In this document: positions 7,151 through 15,770 of the stretch, one piece after another | How positions within the stretch are numbered: the first letter of the stretch is position 1 | Layout of the letters: the number at the start of each line of letters is the position of its first letter | NCBI RefSeq assembly: GCF_002902345.1 | Contig: NZ_PPQB01000019.1 | Location: forward strand, 140,412-173,766 | Direction: 5' to 3' | From: Staphylococcus arlettae | GTDB taxonomy: Bacteria > Bacillota > Bacilli > Staphylococcales > Staphylococcaceae | Length of the DNA stretch: 33,355 bases | Notes under the pieces: model-generated | The model's database searches: none | Seen by the model: the letters and a program-made list of their open reading frames with translations, nothing else | Told to the model about the DNA's origin: nothing | Program-made: the position numbers and the translations under genes

Positions 7151-8194
7151 ATGATTAAAGTCAGTCCTAAACAATTTTTATATAATGTACTTTCTGGGGT
7201 AGCTATTGCTATTATTGCGGGGTTAATACCTAATGCGATATTAGGCGAATTATTTAAAGTATTAGCACCTAAACATGAAATTTTTCAAATGTTATTACAA
7301 GTTGTGCAAGGCATTCAATTTACAGTGCCGTTATTAGTAGGTGCTTTAATAGCCATGCGTTTCCAACTGACGCCTCTGTCTACTGCTGTGGTTGCAAGTT
7401 CTGCTTTTGTAGGGAGTGGCGTAGCACAATTTAAAAATGGAGCAGTACTCTTAGTAGGGGTAGGAGATTTAATAAATACTATGCTTACTGCAGCAATTGC
7501 AGTGTTTTTTATATTAGTTATTGGGGAACGCTTTGGTAGTTTGACATTAATAATTATGCCGACATTTGTTGGTGTTATTGCTAGTTTTATAGGTTTGATT
7601 ATTTTGCCTTATGTGCAATTAATAACTACAGGTATTGGAAATCTCGTCAATACATTTACTGATTTACAACCAATACTCATGTCCATACTTATAGCTATGG
7701 TATTTAGTTTTCTTATTATTTCACCTATTTCCACAGTAGCTACAGCATTAGCTATAGGTATAAGTGGTGTTGCAGCAGGTTCAGCTTCTCTAGGTATCGT
7801 AGCCTGTGAAGCAGCGCTAGTTGCAGGAACAATAAAGATCAACCGAGCAGGTGTGCCACTGACTATATTTTTAGGTGGCGTTAAAATGATGATACCTAAC
7901 ATGGTAAGGCATCCAATTATTTTATTACCAATCCTTACCACCGCTATTCTAACTGGTTTTGTTGGCGGATTGTTAGGCATTGAAGGAACAAAAGAATCTG
8001 CGGGCTTTGGAATTGTAGGTATGGTAGGACCTATAACATCCTTTAGATTGATGGATGGTTCACCATTATTAAATTTAATAACTGTCATCTTAGTATTTTT
8101 AGTGATACCTTTTATTATTGGTTTTGTAATTAATACCTTATATATGAAGGTTTTGAAATTATATAGTAGAGATATTTTTAAATTTTTAGCTTAA
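7151..8194 (+). CDS. PTS_EIIC_2/PfoR-type membrane protein
   Basis: A 347-residue polytopic protein of about nine or ten helices. The block PILMSILIAMVFSFLIISPISTVA followed by Gly/Ala-rich helices, and the later GGVKMMIPNMVRHP with AGFGIVGMVGPI, fit the EIIC-like family PF13303 that includes clostridial PfoR. It has no EIIA or EIIB domain and no PTS gene beside it, so sugar phosphotransfer is unlikely to be direct. The start chosen is the ATG eight nt after GGAGG; an ATG 48 nt earlier lacks a site and would overlap the promoter. A paralogue-like protein lies at 22934-23950. Regulated by the CodY-like box just upstream, if that site is real. Confidence 0.75.
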   Translation: MIKVSPKQFLYNVLSGVAIAIIAGLIPNAILGELFKVLAPKHEIFQMLLQVVQGIQFTVPLLVGALIAMRFQLTPLSTAVVASSAFVGSGVAQFKNGAVLLVGVGDLINTMLTAAIAVFFILVIGERFGSLTLIIMPTFVGVIASFIGLIILPYVQLITTGIGNLVNTFTDLQPILMSILIAMVFSFLIISPISTVATALAIGISGVAAGSASLGIVACEAALVAGTIKINRAGVPLTIFLGGVKMMIPNMVRHPIILLPILTTAILTGFVGGLLGIEGTKESAGFGIVGMVGPITSFRLMDGSPLLNLITVILVFLVIPFIIGFVINTLYMKVLKLYSRDIFKFLA

Positions 8195-8209
8195 TGATTT
8201 GAGCATACA

Positions 8210-8245
8210 AACAGGGAAGTAACGTGAAGACGTTACTTCCCTGTT
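8210..8245. terminator. Bidirectional terminator hairpin
   Basis: Perfect 16-bp stem (8210-8225 with 8230-8245) with a GAAG loop, between two convergent genes. The T-tract is poor on both sides, so efficiency is uncertain. Confidence 0.75.
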
Positions 8246-8263
8246 ATCGTTTGGCAGAGTGTT

Positions 8264-8542
8264 TTAATGATTCATACGGCGTAGTACTTCATTTTGGAGT
8301 GCAAGTAAAGAATTGTTGAATTTAGTATTGTCATTTTCTCCCGCACTAGTAATGAGTAGATCTACAAGCTCTGTATTAGATTTTTGTCTGAATATAGCTT
8401 CATATTGGTTTCGTTTGTGCTTGTCAATTTGATAATATTGATCAGCACCTAAACCGCCTTCGTCTATCATTACAGAAATACTATTAGAGCGTGTTTCATT
8501 GTTTTTGTCTACTTTGATTAAATCTTTTTCATGAGCAACCAT
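8264..8542 (-). CDS. Small conserved staphylococcal protein of unknown function
   Basis: A 92-residue, cysteine-free, hydrophilic and charged protein with no signal peptide or membrane segment. The C-terminal half (about 45-92) is predicted helical, with repeated NTELVDLL and NNSLLALQNEVLRR-like heptads that could form a helical hairpin. I do not recognise a domain. The ATG is six nt after a strong GGGAGGG; the TTG 15 nt earlier falls inside that site. It is a single gene, facing the EIIC-type gene across a shared terminator. Confidence 0.8.
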   Translation of the reverse strand: MVAHEKDLIKVDKNNETRSNSISVMIDEGGLGADQYYQIDKHKRNQYEAIFRQKSNTELVDLLITSAGENDNTKFNNSLLALQNEVLRRMNH

Positions 8543-8929
8543 GTTAATCCCTCCCAAATATATCGTTATTCGTTTAACTAACAGGAAGTGCCAACTCGCG
8601 TTTATACCAAAGGAAACGTTTTCTCACTATTAGTGTAATATTACTGGTGCGAAAATACAATACTATTGCTTGGAATTTTGTGAATCTTGCTTTGACTTAC
8701 AGAAAAATTAGTAGATAGCTTAATAATTAGAGCAAAATTAGCGTCAGAAATATTACAAGAATGTAACAGAGTGAGACGTTGTAATTTTTCTGACAATAAA
8801 TAAATTAGATTTGTAGTCATTTCAATGCTATTGTGACAAGTTTGATTGAAGTGCTGGAAATGCTATTCTGTCAGGCGATTGTTATTCAAAGTAACAATTA
8901 GTAAATGATGTCATACAATGAACATGTTT
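8543..8929. other. Non-coding region upstream of the wall exoprotein
   Basis: No gene with a ribosome binding site is visible here. It holds a cre-like palindromic sequence at 8610-8624 (AAGGAAACGTTTTCT, one mismatch from the CcpA consensus) upstream of the minus-strand small gene, and a 7-bp hairpin ATTGTTA/TAACAAT at 8878-8898. Both are weak signals. Confidence 0.35.
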
Positions 8930-8984
8930 TGTAAACGATTTGTTATTTGAGTGTAATACAAATTTGCTGGATTTATGGTATATT
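8930..8984 (+). promoter_or_regulatory. Triple WalR half-site and extended -10 promoter
   Basis: Three direct half-sites TGTAAA (8930), TGTTAT (8941) and TGTAAT (8952) are separated by exactly 5 nt each, so each adjacent pair matches the WalR (YycF) box TGTWAH-N5-TGTWAH. The last half-site abuts the -35 position of an extended -10 TGG-TATATT (8976-8984), and there is no good -35 hexamer. This is the layout of an activated promoter. The transcript would have a leader of about 100 nt. Confidence 0.75.
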
Positions 8985-9092
8985 AATTCTTGTCGAAAAA
9001 CAAATCGTTAAAAAATTGAAATTAGCACATACGAAATTTATAAACTTAAAATAGAGTTTTACGAAGCAAAATATTGGAGGATTTATTTTATT

Positions 9093-9839
9093 ATGAAAAA
9101 GACAGTTTTAGCATCATCATTAGCAGTAGCATTAGGTGTAACAGGATATGCAGCGAACAGCAACCAAGCTGACGCTTCTGAACAAAACATTGATAAAGCT
9201 CATTTAGCTGAGTTAGCATTAAGCAATGCTCAAGAATTAAATGAAAAACCAGTACATTCTGGTTCATATGACTATGACTTTAACTACAATGGTCATTCAT
9301 TCAACTTCGAATCAAATGGTACTACTTGGACTTGGAGCTATGACGGTGGATCTTCAGCTCAAACATCAACAGATGTACAAGCACCTCAAGCACAAGCTTC
9401 AAGCCAATCTAACGCTTCAGTAGAAGCTCCTAAAGCAGTAGAAGCTCCTAAAGCTGAAACAACTAACGAAGTTCAAACAGAACAAACAAGTGCTTCAACT
9501 TCAGTTAAAACTGAAAGTGCTCCAGCACAAACAACTACAAAAACTTCAACTTCAGCAAGCACAAGCTCTTCATCAGCTTCAACTGGTGGATCAACTAAAG
9601 CTCAATTCTTAGCTGCTGGTGGTACAGAAGCTATGTGGAATACAATCGTAATGCCTGAATCAAGCGGTAACCCAAATGCTGTTAACGAATTAGGATACAG
9701 AGGTTTAGGTCAAACTAAAGAATCTTGGGGAACTGGTTCAGTTGCTGAACAAACTAAAGGTATGATCAACTACGCTAACGAACGTTATGGTTCAGTAGAA
9801 GCTGCGTTAGACTTCCGTTCTTCAAACAACTGGTGGTAA
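9093..9839 (+). CDS. IsaA/SceD-type secreted putative lytic transglycosylase
   Basis: A 248-residue exoprotein. The signal peptide begins [20 protein letters not shown], almost as in IsaA and SceD, with cleavage likely near residues 27-30. Residues 30-90 form the conserved IsaA/SceD N-terminal region ([14 protein letters not shown]). Residues 95-168 are a Ser/Thr/Gln/Ala-rich linker with a repeated VEAPKA unit. The C-terminal domain (about 170-248) has the transglycosylase signature [24 protein letters not shown], with Glu189 as the likely catalytic acid. Its ending ([18 protein letters not shown]) differs from classic IsaA and SceD and resembles transglycosylase-like domains of other Firmicute exoproteins. 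The start is ATG behind GGAGGA. Activated probably by WalR. Confidence 0.88.
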   Translation: MKKTVLASSLAVALGVTGYAANSNQADASEQNIDKAHLAELALSNAQELNEKPVHSGSYDYDFNYNGHSFNFESNGTTWTWSYDGGSSAQTSTDVQAPQAQASSQSNASVEAPKAVEAPKAETTNEVQTEQTSASTSVKTESAPAQTTTKTSTSASTSSSSASTGGSTKAQFLAAGGTEAMWNTIVMPESSGNPNAVNELGYRGLGQTKESWGTGSVAEQTKGMINYANERYGSVEAALDFRSSNNWW

Positions 9840-9860
9840 AATTTACCTCAGTATAAAGCT

Positions 9861-9890
9861 AAAGACTACTCAATTGAGTAGTCTTTTTTT
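9861..9890 (+). terminator. Intrinsic terminator of the exoprotein gene
   Basis: Perfect 26-nt palindrome centred on AATT (arms AAAGACTACTCAA and its complement, 9861-9886) running into further T residues. Confidence 0.93.
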
Positions 9891-9995
9891 AGTATTAATA
9901 TGTTAGAATATTCAGATAAGTAAAAAGTAAGATGTATTGAACTTCATCACTATATCGGCACATTTCTGATATAAAGATACATAGGGGGAGTAATA

Positions 9996-11153
9996 ATGGC
10001 AATGTCTGACAGATTAGCACAAATACCCGATAGTTATTTTGGTAAAACGATGGGACAAAAAGTGACACATGGCCCTTTACCATTGATTAATTTAGCTGTA
10101 GGTATTCCAGATGGTGATACACCTGATGGAATTGTTAATAAATTTATCAAAGCAGTGCAAGAACCAGAGAATCAAAAATATGTAGCATTTCATGGTAAAG
10201 AGAGTTTGAAACAAGCGATCGTTGATTTTTATCAACGTCATTATGGTGTAGCATTAGATGCCAATACAGAAGTGTGTATTTTATATGGTACTAAAAATGG
10301 CTTAGTAGCTTTGCCAACTGCTATTGTAAATCCAGGGGAATATGTATTATTGCCAGACCCAGGTTATGCTGATTATTTAGCGGGTGTCCAGTTAGCTGAT
10401 GCCATCCCTAAAAAGTTGAATTTAACAGCACCTGATTATTTACCAAAATGGCAACAAATATCACAAGATGTGTTGTTAAACACGCGGTTAGTATATTTAA
10501 CTTACCCTAATAATCCAACGGGGTCGGTTGCTACGCTCGAGGTGTTTAAAGAGGCAGTTACGCAATTTCAGAATACCAAAACTAAAATTGTACATGATTT
10601 TGCTTATAGTGCGTTTGGTTTTGATAGTAAAAATCCTAGTATATTACAAGTAGACGGTGCAAAAGAGTTAGCAGTGGAAATATATTCTCTTTCTAAAGGC
10701 TATAATATGTCAGGTTTTCGGGTAGGTTTCGCCGTAGGAAATAAGGATATTATTCAAGCTTTGAAAAAATATCAATCACATACACATGCTGGCATGTTTG
10801 GTGCGTTACAAGATACAGCTACTTACGCGCTCAATCATTATGATGCATTTTTAGAACAACAAAATAATAAATTCCGACAACGACGTGATGATATCACACG
10901 TGCATTAGCTGACGTTGACATACCATTTGAACCAATGAGGGGTGGCATATTTTTATGGTTGAAAACACCTCCACACTTTGACGGAGAAGGATTTGTAGAA
11001 TATTTGTTACAGGAACAATCTATTTTGGTTGCACCGGGTTTTCCATTTGGGGACAATGGTCATCACTATGTACGTATGTCTTTGGCAATTGATGATGAAC
11101 AGTTAGCCGTGGCAATACAACGATTGCAAAGTATCGCACATTTATATCATTAA
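9996..11153 (+). CDS. PLP-dependent aminotransferase, fold type I (class I/II)
   Basis: A 385-residue cytoplasmic aminotransferase. Family landmarks are the substrate loop GIPDGDTPDG (about 35-44), ILYGTKNGL, LPDPGYADY, YPNNPTGS (the Asn contacting PLP), HDFAYSAFGFD with the PLP-ring Asp, and SLSKGYNMSGFRVG with the Schiff-base Lys234. It looks orthologous to the S. aureus SA2347-type aminotransferase that lies beside copA/copZ; the amino acid substrate is not known. The first ATG lies five nt after GGGGGAG; a second ATG two codons later is equally possible. An extended -10 (TGA-TATAAA, 9967-9975) sits just upstream. Confidence 0.92.
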   Translation: MAMSDRLAQIPDSYFGKTMGQKVTHGPLPLINLAVGIPDGDTPDGIVNKFIKAVQEPENQKYVAFHGKESLKQAIVDFYQRHYGVALDANTEVCILYGTKNGLVALPTAIVNPGEYVLLPDPGYADYLAGVQLADAIPKKLNLTAPDYLPKWQQISQDVLLNTRLVYLTYPNNPTGSVATLEVFKEAVTQFQNTKTKIVHDFAYSAFGFDSKNPSILQVDGAKELAVEIYSLSKGYNMSGFRVGFAVGNKDIIQALKKYQSHTHAGMFGALQDTATYALNHYDAFLEQQNNKFRQRRDDITRALADVDIPFEPMRGGIFLWLKTPPHFDGEGFVEYLLQEQSILVAPGFPFGDNGHHYVRMSLAIDDEQLAVAIQRLQSIAHLYH

Positions 11154-11194
11154 AAAGAGAGTGGGACAATATTGATTTGTCCCACTCTCTTTTT
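11152..11194. terminator. Bidirectional terminator joined to repeat copy 3
   Basis: Perfect 18-bp stem (11152-11169 with 11177-11194) with a 7-nt loop; the A-run and T-run at its base make it work on both strands. It overlaps the aminotransferase stop codon by two bases and is followed after 5 nt by repeat A. Confidence 0.95.
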
Positions 11195-11199
11195 GTATT

Positions 11200-11317
11200 G
11201 GCAGTAGCTGACTGCATTGAAAATGCGCTTTAAACCGAGCTTTTTTCAACGCTAGTCATCCTTGCCGGGGTGGGACGACGAAATCATTTATTCAAAATCA
11301 GATTTCTGTCCCACTCC
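11200..11317 (+). repeat. Intergenic repeat family A, copy 3
   Basis: Complete copy, with the ggcagtagctgactgc start, ctagtcatccttgccgggg core and the gtgggac..gaaatc / gatttct..gtcccac closing inverted pair. It ends exactly against the copZ stop codon (11318-11320), so its closing hairpin is the only candidate terminator directly after copZ on the minus strand. Confidence 0.93.
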
Positions 11318-11524
11318 CTATTGGACATCATAACCTTGATCTTCAATTGCAGATTTCATATCTGTGACTTCAACTTGGTCGTTATCATAATCAACTTGGA
11401 CATTACCAGCTGTTAAGTCAACTTTCGCAGTTGAGACACCAGATAATTTTGTTAATGCGCCTTCTACAGCTTGTTTACAATGGTCACAACTCATACCTTC
11501 AACTTGAATTGTTTCAGTTGTCAT
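11318..11524 (-). CDS. copZ: Copper chaperone CopZ
   Basis: A 68-residue Atx1-like heavy-metal-associated domain protein that carries Cu(I) to the exporter CopA. The copper site GMSCDHC is intact near residue 10-16, and the fold's closing IEDQGYDV is present. The ATG follows AGGAGG by eight nt; a GTG nine nt earlier lies inside that site. Length equals S. aureus CopZ. It is the second gene of the copA-copZ operon, 29 nt after copA; a small perfect hairpin (11543-11557, 6-bp arms) straddles the copA stop and might adjust the relative expression of the two genes. Confidence 0.97.
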   Translation of the reverse strand: MTTETIQVEGMSCDHCKQAVEGALTKLSGVSTAKVDLTAGNVQVDYDNDQVEVTDMKSAIEDQGYDVQ

Positions 11525-11553
11525 ATGAATCACCTCCTTTTAATAGCATACTG

Positions 11554-13938
11554 CTATAATTTCATGCGTTTCAAACGTAAAGCATTGGTTACGACACTGA
11601 CTGAACTTAAGGCCATTGCTGCGCCAGCAACCCATGGAGCTAATAATCCTAGAGCAGCAATTGGTATGCCTGCAACATTATAACCGAAAGCCCAAAACAG
11701 ATTTTGGCGTATATTACGTATTGTAGCCTTACTTGTATAGAGTGCTTTTGGTAAGAGTAATAAATCGCCACCTAAAATTGTAATATCAGCAGCTTCTATT
11801 GCCACTTCGGTACCTGTACCAATAGCAATACCTATATCAGCTGTTACTAAGGCAGGTGCATCATTAATTCCATCGCCAACCATTGCTACTTTTTTATTTT
11901 GTTGTTGCAGTGACTCGATGACTGCTGCTTTTTCTTCAGGTACGACGTCAGCAATAACTGTATCAATGCCCACTTGTTGTGCTATAGCGTGTGCAGTACG
12001 TTGATTATCACCAGTTAACATTACGACCTCGATATTTTGTTGATGTAGTAACTCAATCGCTTGTTGTGCTGTAGCTTTCACTGTATCAGCGACTGCGATT
12101 AAGCCACTATATTCTTTGTTAATTGCAATAAGCATAGTTGTTTTACCGGCATCTTCATAATTTTGCATAGTGTTATTAGCCATTGAAATATCTACGTCAT
12201 ACTGATCCATTAACTGACGATTGCCAATGAGAATAGTATGGTTGTCGACTGTAGCGACAATGCCTTTGCCAGGCAATGCTTCGAACGTTTCAGGTTGTGA
12301 TAATGTTATTTCGTGCTGTTGAGCATAAGTGACTATTGCTTCAGCTAATGGATGTTCGGACCCCTGTTCAGCACTGGCCAATAATTGTAATGTAGTATTT
12401 GAACCAGTAAAATCAGTTACTTCAGGTGTTCCTTTTGTAATTGTGCCTGTTTTGTCTAAGACGATGGTATTGATATTATGAGTATGCTCAATATAAGAAC
12501 CACCCTTAAATAATATACCATGTTCTGCTGCTTTTCCTGTGCCTACCATGATTGAAGTTGGTGTAGCTAAACCTAAGGCACATGGACAAGCGATTACTAA
12601 AACTGCAATAGATGCAACTAGAGCATGTTCGATTTGTCCAACTTGTACTAAAGTGATCCATACGATAAATGTTAGTATAGCAATCGCTACTACAATGGGT
12701 ACAAAATAACCGGAAATAGTGTCTGCTAGGCGTTGAATAGGTGCTTTAGAGCCTTGTGCTTGTTCGACCACTTGTACTATAGAAGATAGCGCTGTATCTT
12801 TGCCTACTTTCGTTGCTTCCATAGTAATGACACCATTTTTATTCATAGTGGAACCTATGACTTCATCATTTTCAAATTTAGTTACTGGCATAGATTCACC
12901 TGTAATCATTGAAGTGTCAATAGAAGTAGTACCTTTAATCACAAGTCCATCGACAGGTATTTTTTCTCCTGGTTTAACAATAAGATGATCGCCAACAACA
13001 ACTTCTTTTAATGGGATCATTTGCGTAGTACCATTACGAATTACGCGTGCTTCTTTAGCTTGTAAATTTAACAATGTACTTAAAGCATTAGTCGTTTGAG
13101 ATTTAGCACGTGCTTCTAAATATTTACCTAATAAGATAAGCGTGATCAATACTGCACTTGTTTCAAAATAAAGATGTGGTGTGATTTGTGGTTGGACAAT
13201 CCATTTTATAGTTTCAAATAGACTATAGAAGTAAGCAGCACTTGTACCTAATGCTACTAATACATCCATGTTAGCCGAACCACTACGTAAACTTTTGTAG
13301 GCACCTATATAAAATTGCCAACCAATACCAAATTGTACAATAGTAGCTAAGGTTAATTGAAAGTATGGATTCATTAAGATGGCGGGCATTGGCAAATTAA
13401 ATAAATGAACAAACATGGTCAAGAGTAGTGGTAACGAGAGTATGGCTGAAATAATAAGTTTCAATCGTTTACGCTTTAGCTCTTTACTTTTTTGAGAAAC
13501 TTTATCTCCAGCTGTTGCTTTTAGTTGCGCATCGTACCCGATATTTTGTATACGAGCAATTAACGCTTCTGGCGTAGTGACTTCTGGATTGTACGCAATG
13601 TTAGCTTGTTCTGTAGTTAGATTCACATTGGCCTGTGATACACCATCTGTACGATTAAGTATTTTTTCTACACGAGTAGAACAAGCAGCACACGTCATAC
13701 CTAAAACATCGAGTTCAGTTGTTTCGGTAATTACCCCATAACCAGTATTTTGAACGGTTTCAGTGATAGTTTCGAGTGACGTAGAATTAGGATCATAGTC
13801 TACAGTCGCTTTTTCTGTTGTAGGGTTGACCGTTGCAACGACATCAGGCAATTTATTCAAATTTTTTTCTATGCGATTGGCACAAGCAGTACAAGTCATA
13901 CCGGTAATACCAAACGTAGTTTTATGAGAAGTAGCCAT
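11554..13938 (-). CDS. copA: Copper-exporting P-type ATPase CopA
   Basis: A 794-residue P1B-type ATPase that pumps Cu(I) out of the cell using ATP. Two N-terminal metal-binding domains carry GMTCTAC (Cys16, Cys19) and GMTCAAC (Cys83, Cys86). The core follows: actuator TGES at 346-349, the transmembrane CPC metal site at 451-453, phosphorylation motif DKTGT with Asp495, then the nucleotide-binding SEHPLA and [10 protein letters not shown] motifs. About eight membrane helices are visible. Nothing is missing and the length is usual. ATG has GGAGG upstream. It heads the operon with copZ and is controlled by a CsoR-type operator; csoR itself is not in the window. Confidence 0.98.
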   Translation of the reverse strand: MATSHKTTFGITGMTCTACANRIEKNLNKLPDVVATVNPTTEKATVDYDPNSTSLETITETVQNTGYGVITETTELDVLGMTCAACSTRVEKILNRTDGVSQANVNLTTEQANIAYNPEVTTPEALIARIQNIGYDAQLKATAGDKVSQKSKELKRKRLKLIISAILSLPLLLTMFVHLFNLPMPAILMNPYFQLTLATIVQFGIGWQFYIGAYKSLRSGSANMDVLVALGTSAAYFYSLFETIKWIVQPQITPHLYFETSAVLITLILLGKYLEARAKSQTTNALSTLLNLQAKEARVIRNGTTQMIPLKEVVVGDHLIVKPGEKIPVDGLVIKGTTSIDTSMITGESMPVTKFENDEVIGSTMNKNGVITMEATKVGKDTALSSIVQVVEQAQGSKAPIQRLADTISGYFVPIVVAIAILTFIVWITLVQVGQIEHALVASIAVLVIACPCALGLATPTSIMVGTGKAAEHGILFKGGSYIEHTHNINTIVLDKTGTITKGTPEVTDFTGSNTTLQLLASAEQGSEHPLAEAIVTYAQQHEITLSQPETFEALPGKGIVATVDNHTILIGNRQLMDQYDVDISMANNTMQNYEDAGKTTMLIAINKEYSGLIAVADTVKATAQQAIELLHQQNIEVVMLTGDNQRTAHAIAQQVGIDTVIADVVPEEKAAVIESLQQQNKKVAMVGDGINDAPALVTADIGIAIGTGTEVAIEAADITILGGDLLLLPKALYTSKATIRNIRQNLFWAFGYNVAGIPIAALGLLAPWVAGAAMALSSVSVVTNALRLKRMKL

Positions 13939-13973
13939 CTCTGAGTTTCCTCCTAATGTGTTATCTTGCCTTC

Positions 13974-14002
13974 AATATACCCCCTATAGGTATTAAAGTC
14001 AA
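13974..14002 (-). promoter_or_regulatory. copA promoter with CsoR-type operator
   Basis: On the minus strand TTGACT, a 17-nt spacer and TATATT form a near-consensus sigma-A promoter. The spacer and -10 contain ATACCTATAGGGGGTAT (13977-13993), closely matching the G-tract pseudo-palindrome bound by CsoR repressors (for example TACCCTACGGGGGTAT in B. subtilis, from memory). Copper-relieved repression of copA-copZ is the expected result. Confidence 0.85.
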
Positions 14003-14016
14003 GCATTAAATTTAAA

Positions 14017-14069
14017 AAGAGTAGATGCGCACGGCCTAGTTATATATTAGGTTTCGTGGTTCTACTCTT
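14017..14069 (-). terminator. Probable terminator of the SulP gene
   Basis: Read on the minus strand, TAAGAGTAGA-type arms (14061-14069 with 14017-14025, 9 bp) enclose a 35-nt loop with a weaker inner stem and are followed by TTTAAATTT. It separates the SulP transcript from the copA promoter. Confidence 0.65.
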
Positions 14070-14136
14070 AGCATACTAGTTATTAAATTTTGTTATTTCA
14101 AACAACCACGTTACGAGTAAAGTCATAGTGGAAATC

Positions 14137-15588
14137 TTAAATTAAATGTTTTTTATTGATGTCGCTTAATGCTGATATAATTTTATGACTATCTTTATTC
14201 AAGTGTTGAAGGTATACAGTGTTATGCTTTTTGTTAAACTGTTCAATAAGTGTATCTATGGCATTGACAGCAGAGTCATCCCATAAATGTGCATTCTTAA
14301 AATCTAAATAAATTGTTTTATTTGTTACATCAAAATCGAGTTGATTCATTAAAGCATCAATAGAGACAAAAAAGATTTGACCACTAATTGAATAGTAAAT
14401 CGTATCAGCTGAGTCACTGCGTTTAACTGTAATATTAGAAATTTTTGTGGCAAAGCACAATGCGCTGACAATAACACCAGCTACGACGCCTAAAGCTAGG
14501 TTATCTGTAGCTAAGACAATAGCGACAGTTAACAACATCACTACTGCATCTGTACGTGGTGCGTTTTTTATAAAATTGAAAGATTTCCAATTGAAGGTAC
14601 CTACTGACACCATAACCATTATGCCCGCAAGAATCGGCATAGGAATTTGAATGACCCACTCACCAAAGACTAGTATTAAAATCATTAAAAATACACCAGC
14701 TGTAAAAGTAGATAAACGTGTCGTAGCACCAGAACGTACATTAATAACAGATTGACCAATCATAGCACAACCGCCCATGGCACCAAAAAAGCCGGTAATT
14801 AAATTAGCAACACCTTGGCCACTAGATTCTCGGTTTTTATTACTAAAACTATCAGTAGCATTGTCTACGATACGTGCAGTTAATAAACTTTCAACTAAGC
14901 CCACTATAGCCATGGACAATGAATAAGGAAAAATGATTTTCAACGTTTCAAACGTAAATGGTACATCTGGTATTAAAAAATGTGGTAATGTACGTTTGAT
15001 ATCACCTAAATCACCAACAGTCTTAACATCTGCACCAGTTAACATTGCTGTTATGGTTAATAAAATAATTGCGATTAATGGTGCAGGAATACGTGTGAAT
15101 ACTTGAGGTAACAAATATATAATAAGTAAGGTAATAATGGTAAAGACATAAGTAGCAATAGAAATGCCAAAAATATGTTTGAGTTGTGTAAGGAAAATTA
15201 ATATTGCTAAAGCATTAACAAAGCCAATCATGACAGAGTTTGGAATAAATTTCATTAAACGTCCGATTTTTAAAATTCCAAATAAAATCTGTAAAATTCC
15301 CATTAAAATAGTAGCGGCAAATAAGTAGTTTACACCATAATCTCTTACTAACGGAACAACTACTAAAGCAACAGCACCTGTAGCTGCTGAAATCATTGCT
15401 GGTCGTCCACCAACAATAGAAATGACTACTGCAATAATGAATGAGGAATATAAGCCCACCATCGGATCAACGCCGGCGATTATAGAAAAGGATAACGCTT
15501 CAGGTATAAGGGCTAAAGCGACAACGATACCAGCTAAAACATTAGTAACGGGGTCAGTTAGCCATTCTCTTTTTAATTTAGATAACAT
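14137..15588 (-). CDS. SulP (SLC26) family anion transporter with STAS domain
   Basis: A 483-residue transporter. Residues 1-370 form the membrane part, with the typical opening [23 protein letters not shown] split by helices and the conserved GLVESLLTA and [25 protein letters not shown] blocks. Residues about 385-483 are a cytoplasmic STAS domain ([23 protein letters not shown]). The substrate could be sulfate, bicarbonate or another anion; the sequence does not say. The ATG chosen is eight nt behind AAGGAG; an ATG nine codons earlier precedes the site. An extended -10 (TGA-TATAAT) lies just upstream. It diverges from the VraDE-like operon. Confidence 0.93.
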   Translation of the reverse strand: MLSKLKREWLTDPVTNVLAGIVVALALIPEALSFSIIAGVDPMVGLYSSFIIAVVISIVGGRPAMISAATGAVALVVVPLVRDYGVNYLFAATILMGILQILFGILKIGRLMKFIPNSVMIGFVNALAILIFLTQLKHIFGISIATYVFTIITLLIIYLLPQVFTRIPAPLIAIILLTITAMLTGADVKTVGDLGDIKRTLPHFLIPDVPFTFETLKIIFPYSLSMAIVGLVESLLTARIVDNATDSFSNKNRESSGQGVANLITGFFGAMGGCAMIGQSVINVRSGATTRLSTFTAGVFLMILILVFGEWVIQIPMPILAGIMVMVSVGTFNWKSFNFIKNAPRTDAVVMLLTVAIVLATDNLALGVVAGVIVSALCFATKISNITVKRSDSADTIYYSISGQIFFVSIDALMNQLDFDVTNKTIYLDFKNAHLWDDSAVNAIDTLIEQFNKKHNTVYLQHLNKDSHKIISALSDINKKHLI

Positions 15589-15660
15589 GCTTTTTACTCC
15601 TTGATTTGATTTCAATTTAACTATTATATCATAGAGAAAATAGCAACATTAGTGCAGATG

Positions 15661-15674
15661 TGACAATTTTGTCA
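15661..15674. promoter_or_regulatory. Candidate BceR/GraR-type operator
   Basis: TGACAA-TT-TTGTCA is a perfect 6-bp-arm inverted repeat, about 55 nt upstream of a TACAAT -10 (15729-15734) that has no recognisable -35. The core ACAATTTTGT is one base from the ACAAATTTGT reported for GraR. The spacing suits an activator of the VraDE-like genes. No sensor or regulator gene is nearby. Confidence 0.55.
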
Positions 15675-15770
15675 TTTGAGATAGGTAATTTGTTAGGTGA
15701 ATGCAGCGAGAAAAAAATTTAATTTCTATACAATAGATTTATCGATAATAACAAAAAAGGAGTGTTTAAG

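Noticed and set aside
7609..8088. Long open frame of 159 codons on the minus strand
   Set aside because: It is antisense to the EIIC-type membrane gene, lacks a ribosome binding site, and its composition mirrors the hydrophobic codons of the real gene.
8610..8624. cre-like sequence AAGGAAACGTTTTCT
   Set aside because: Not called as a firm CcpA site: one conserved position mismatches and no convincing promoter for the minus-strand gene overlaps it. Recorded only as a weak note.
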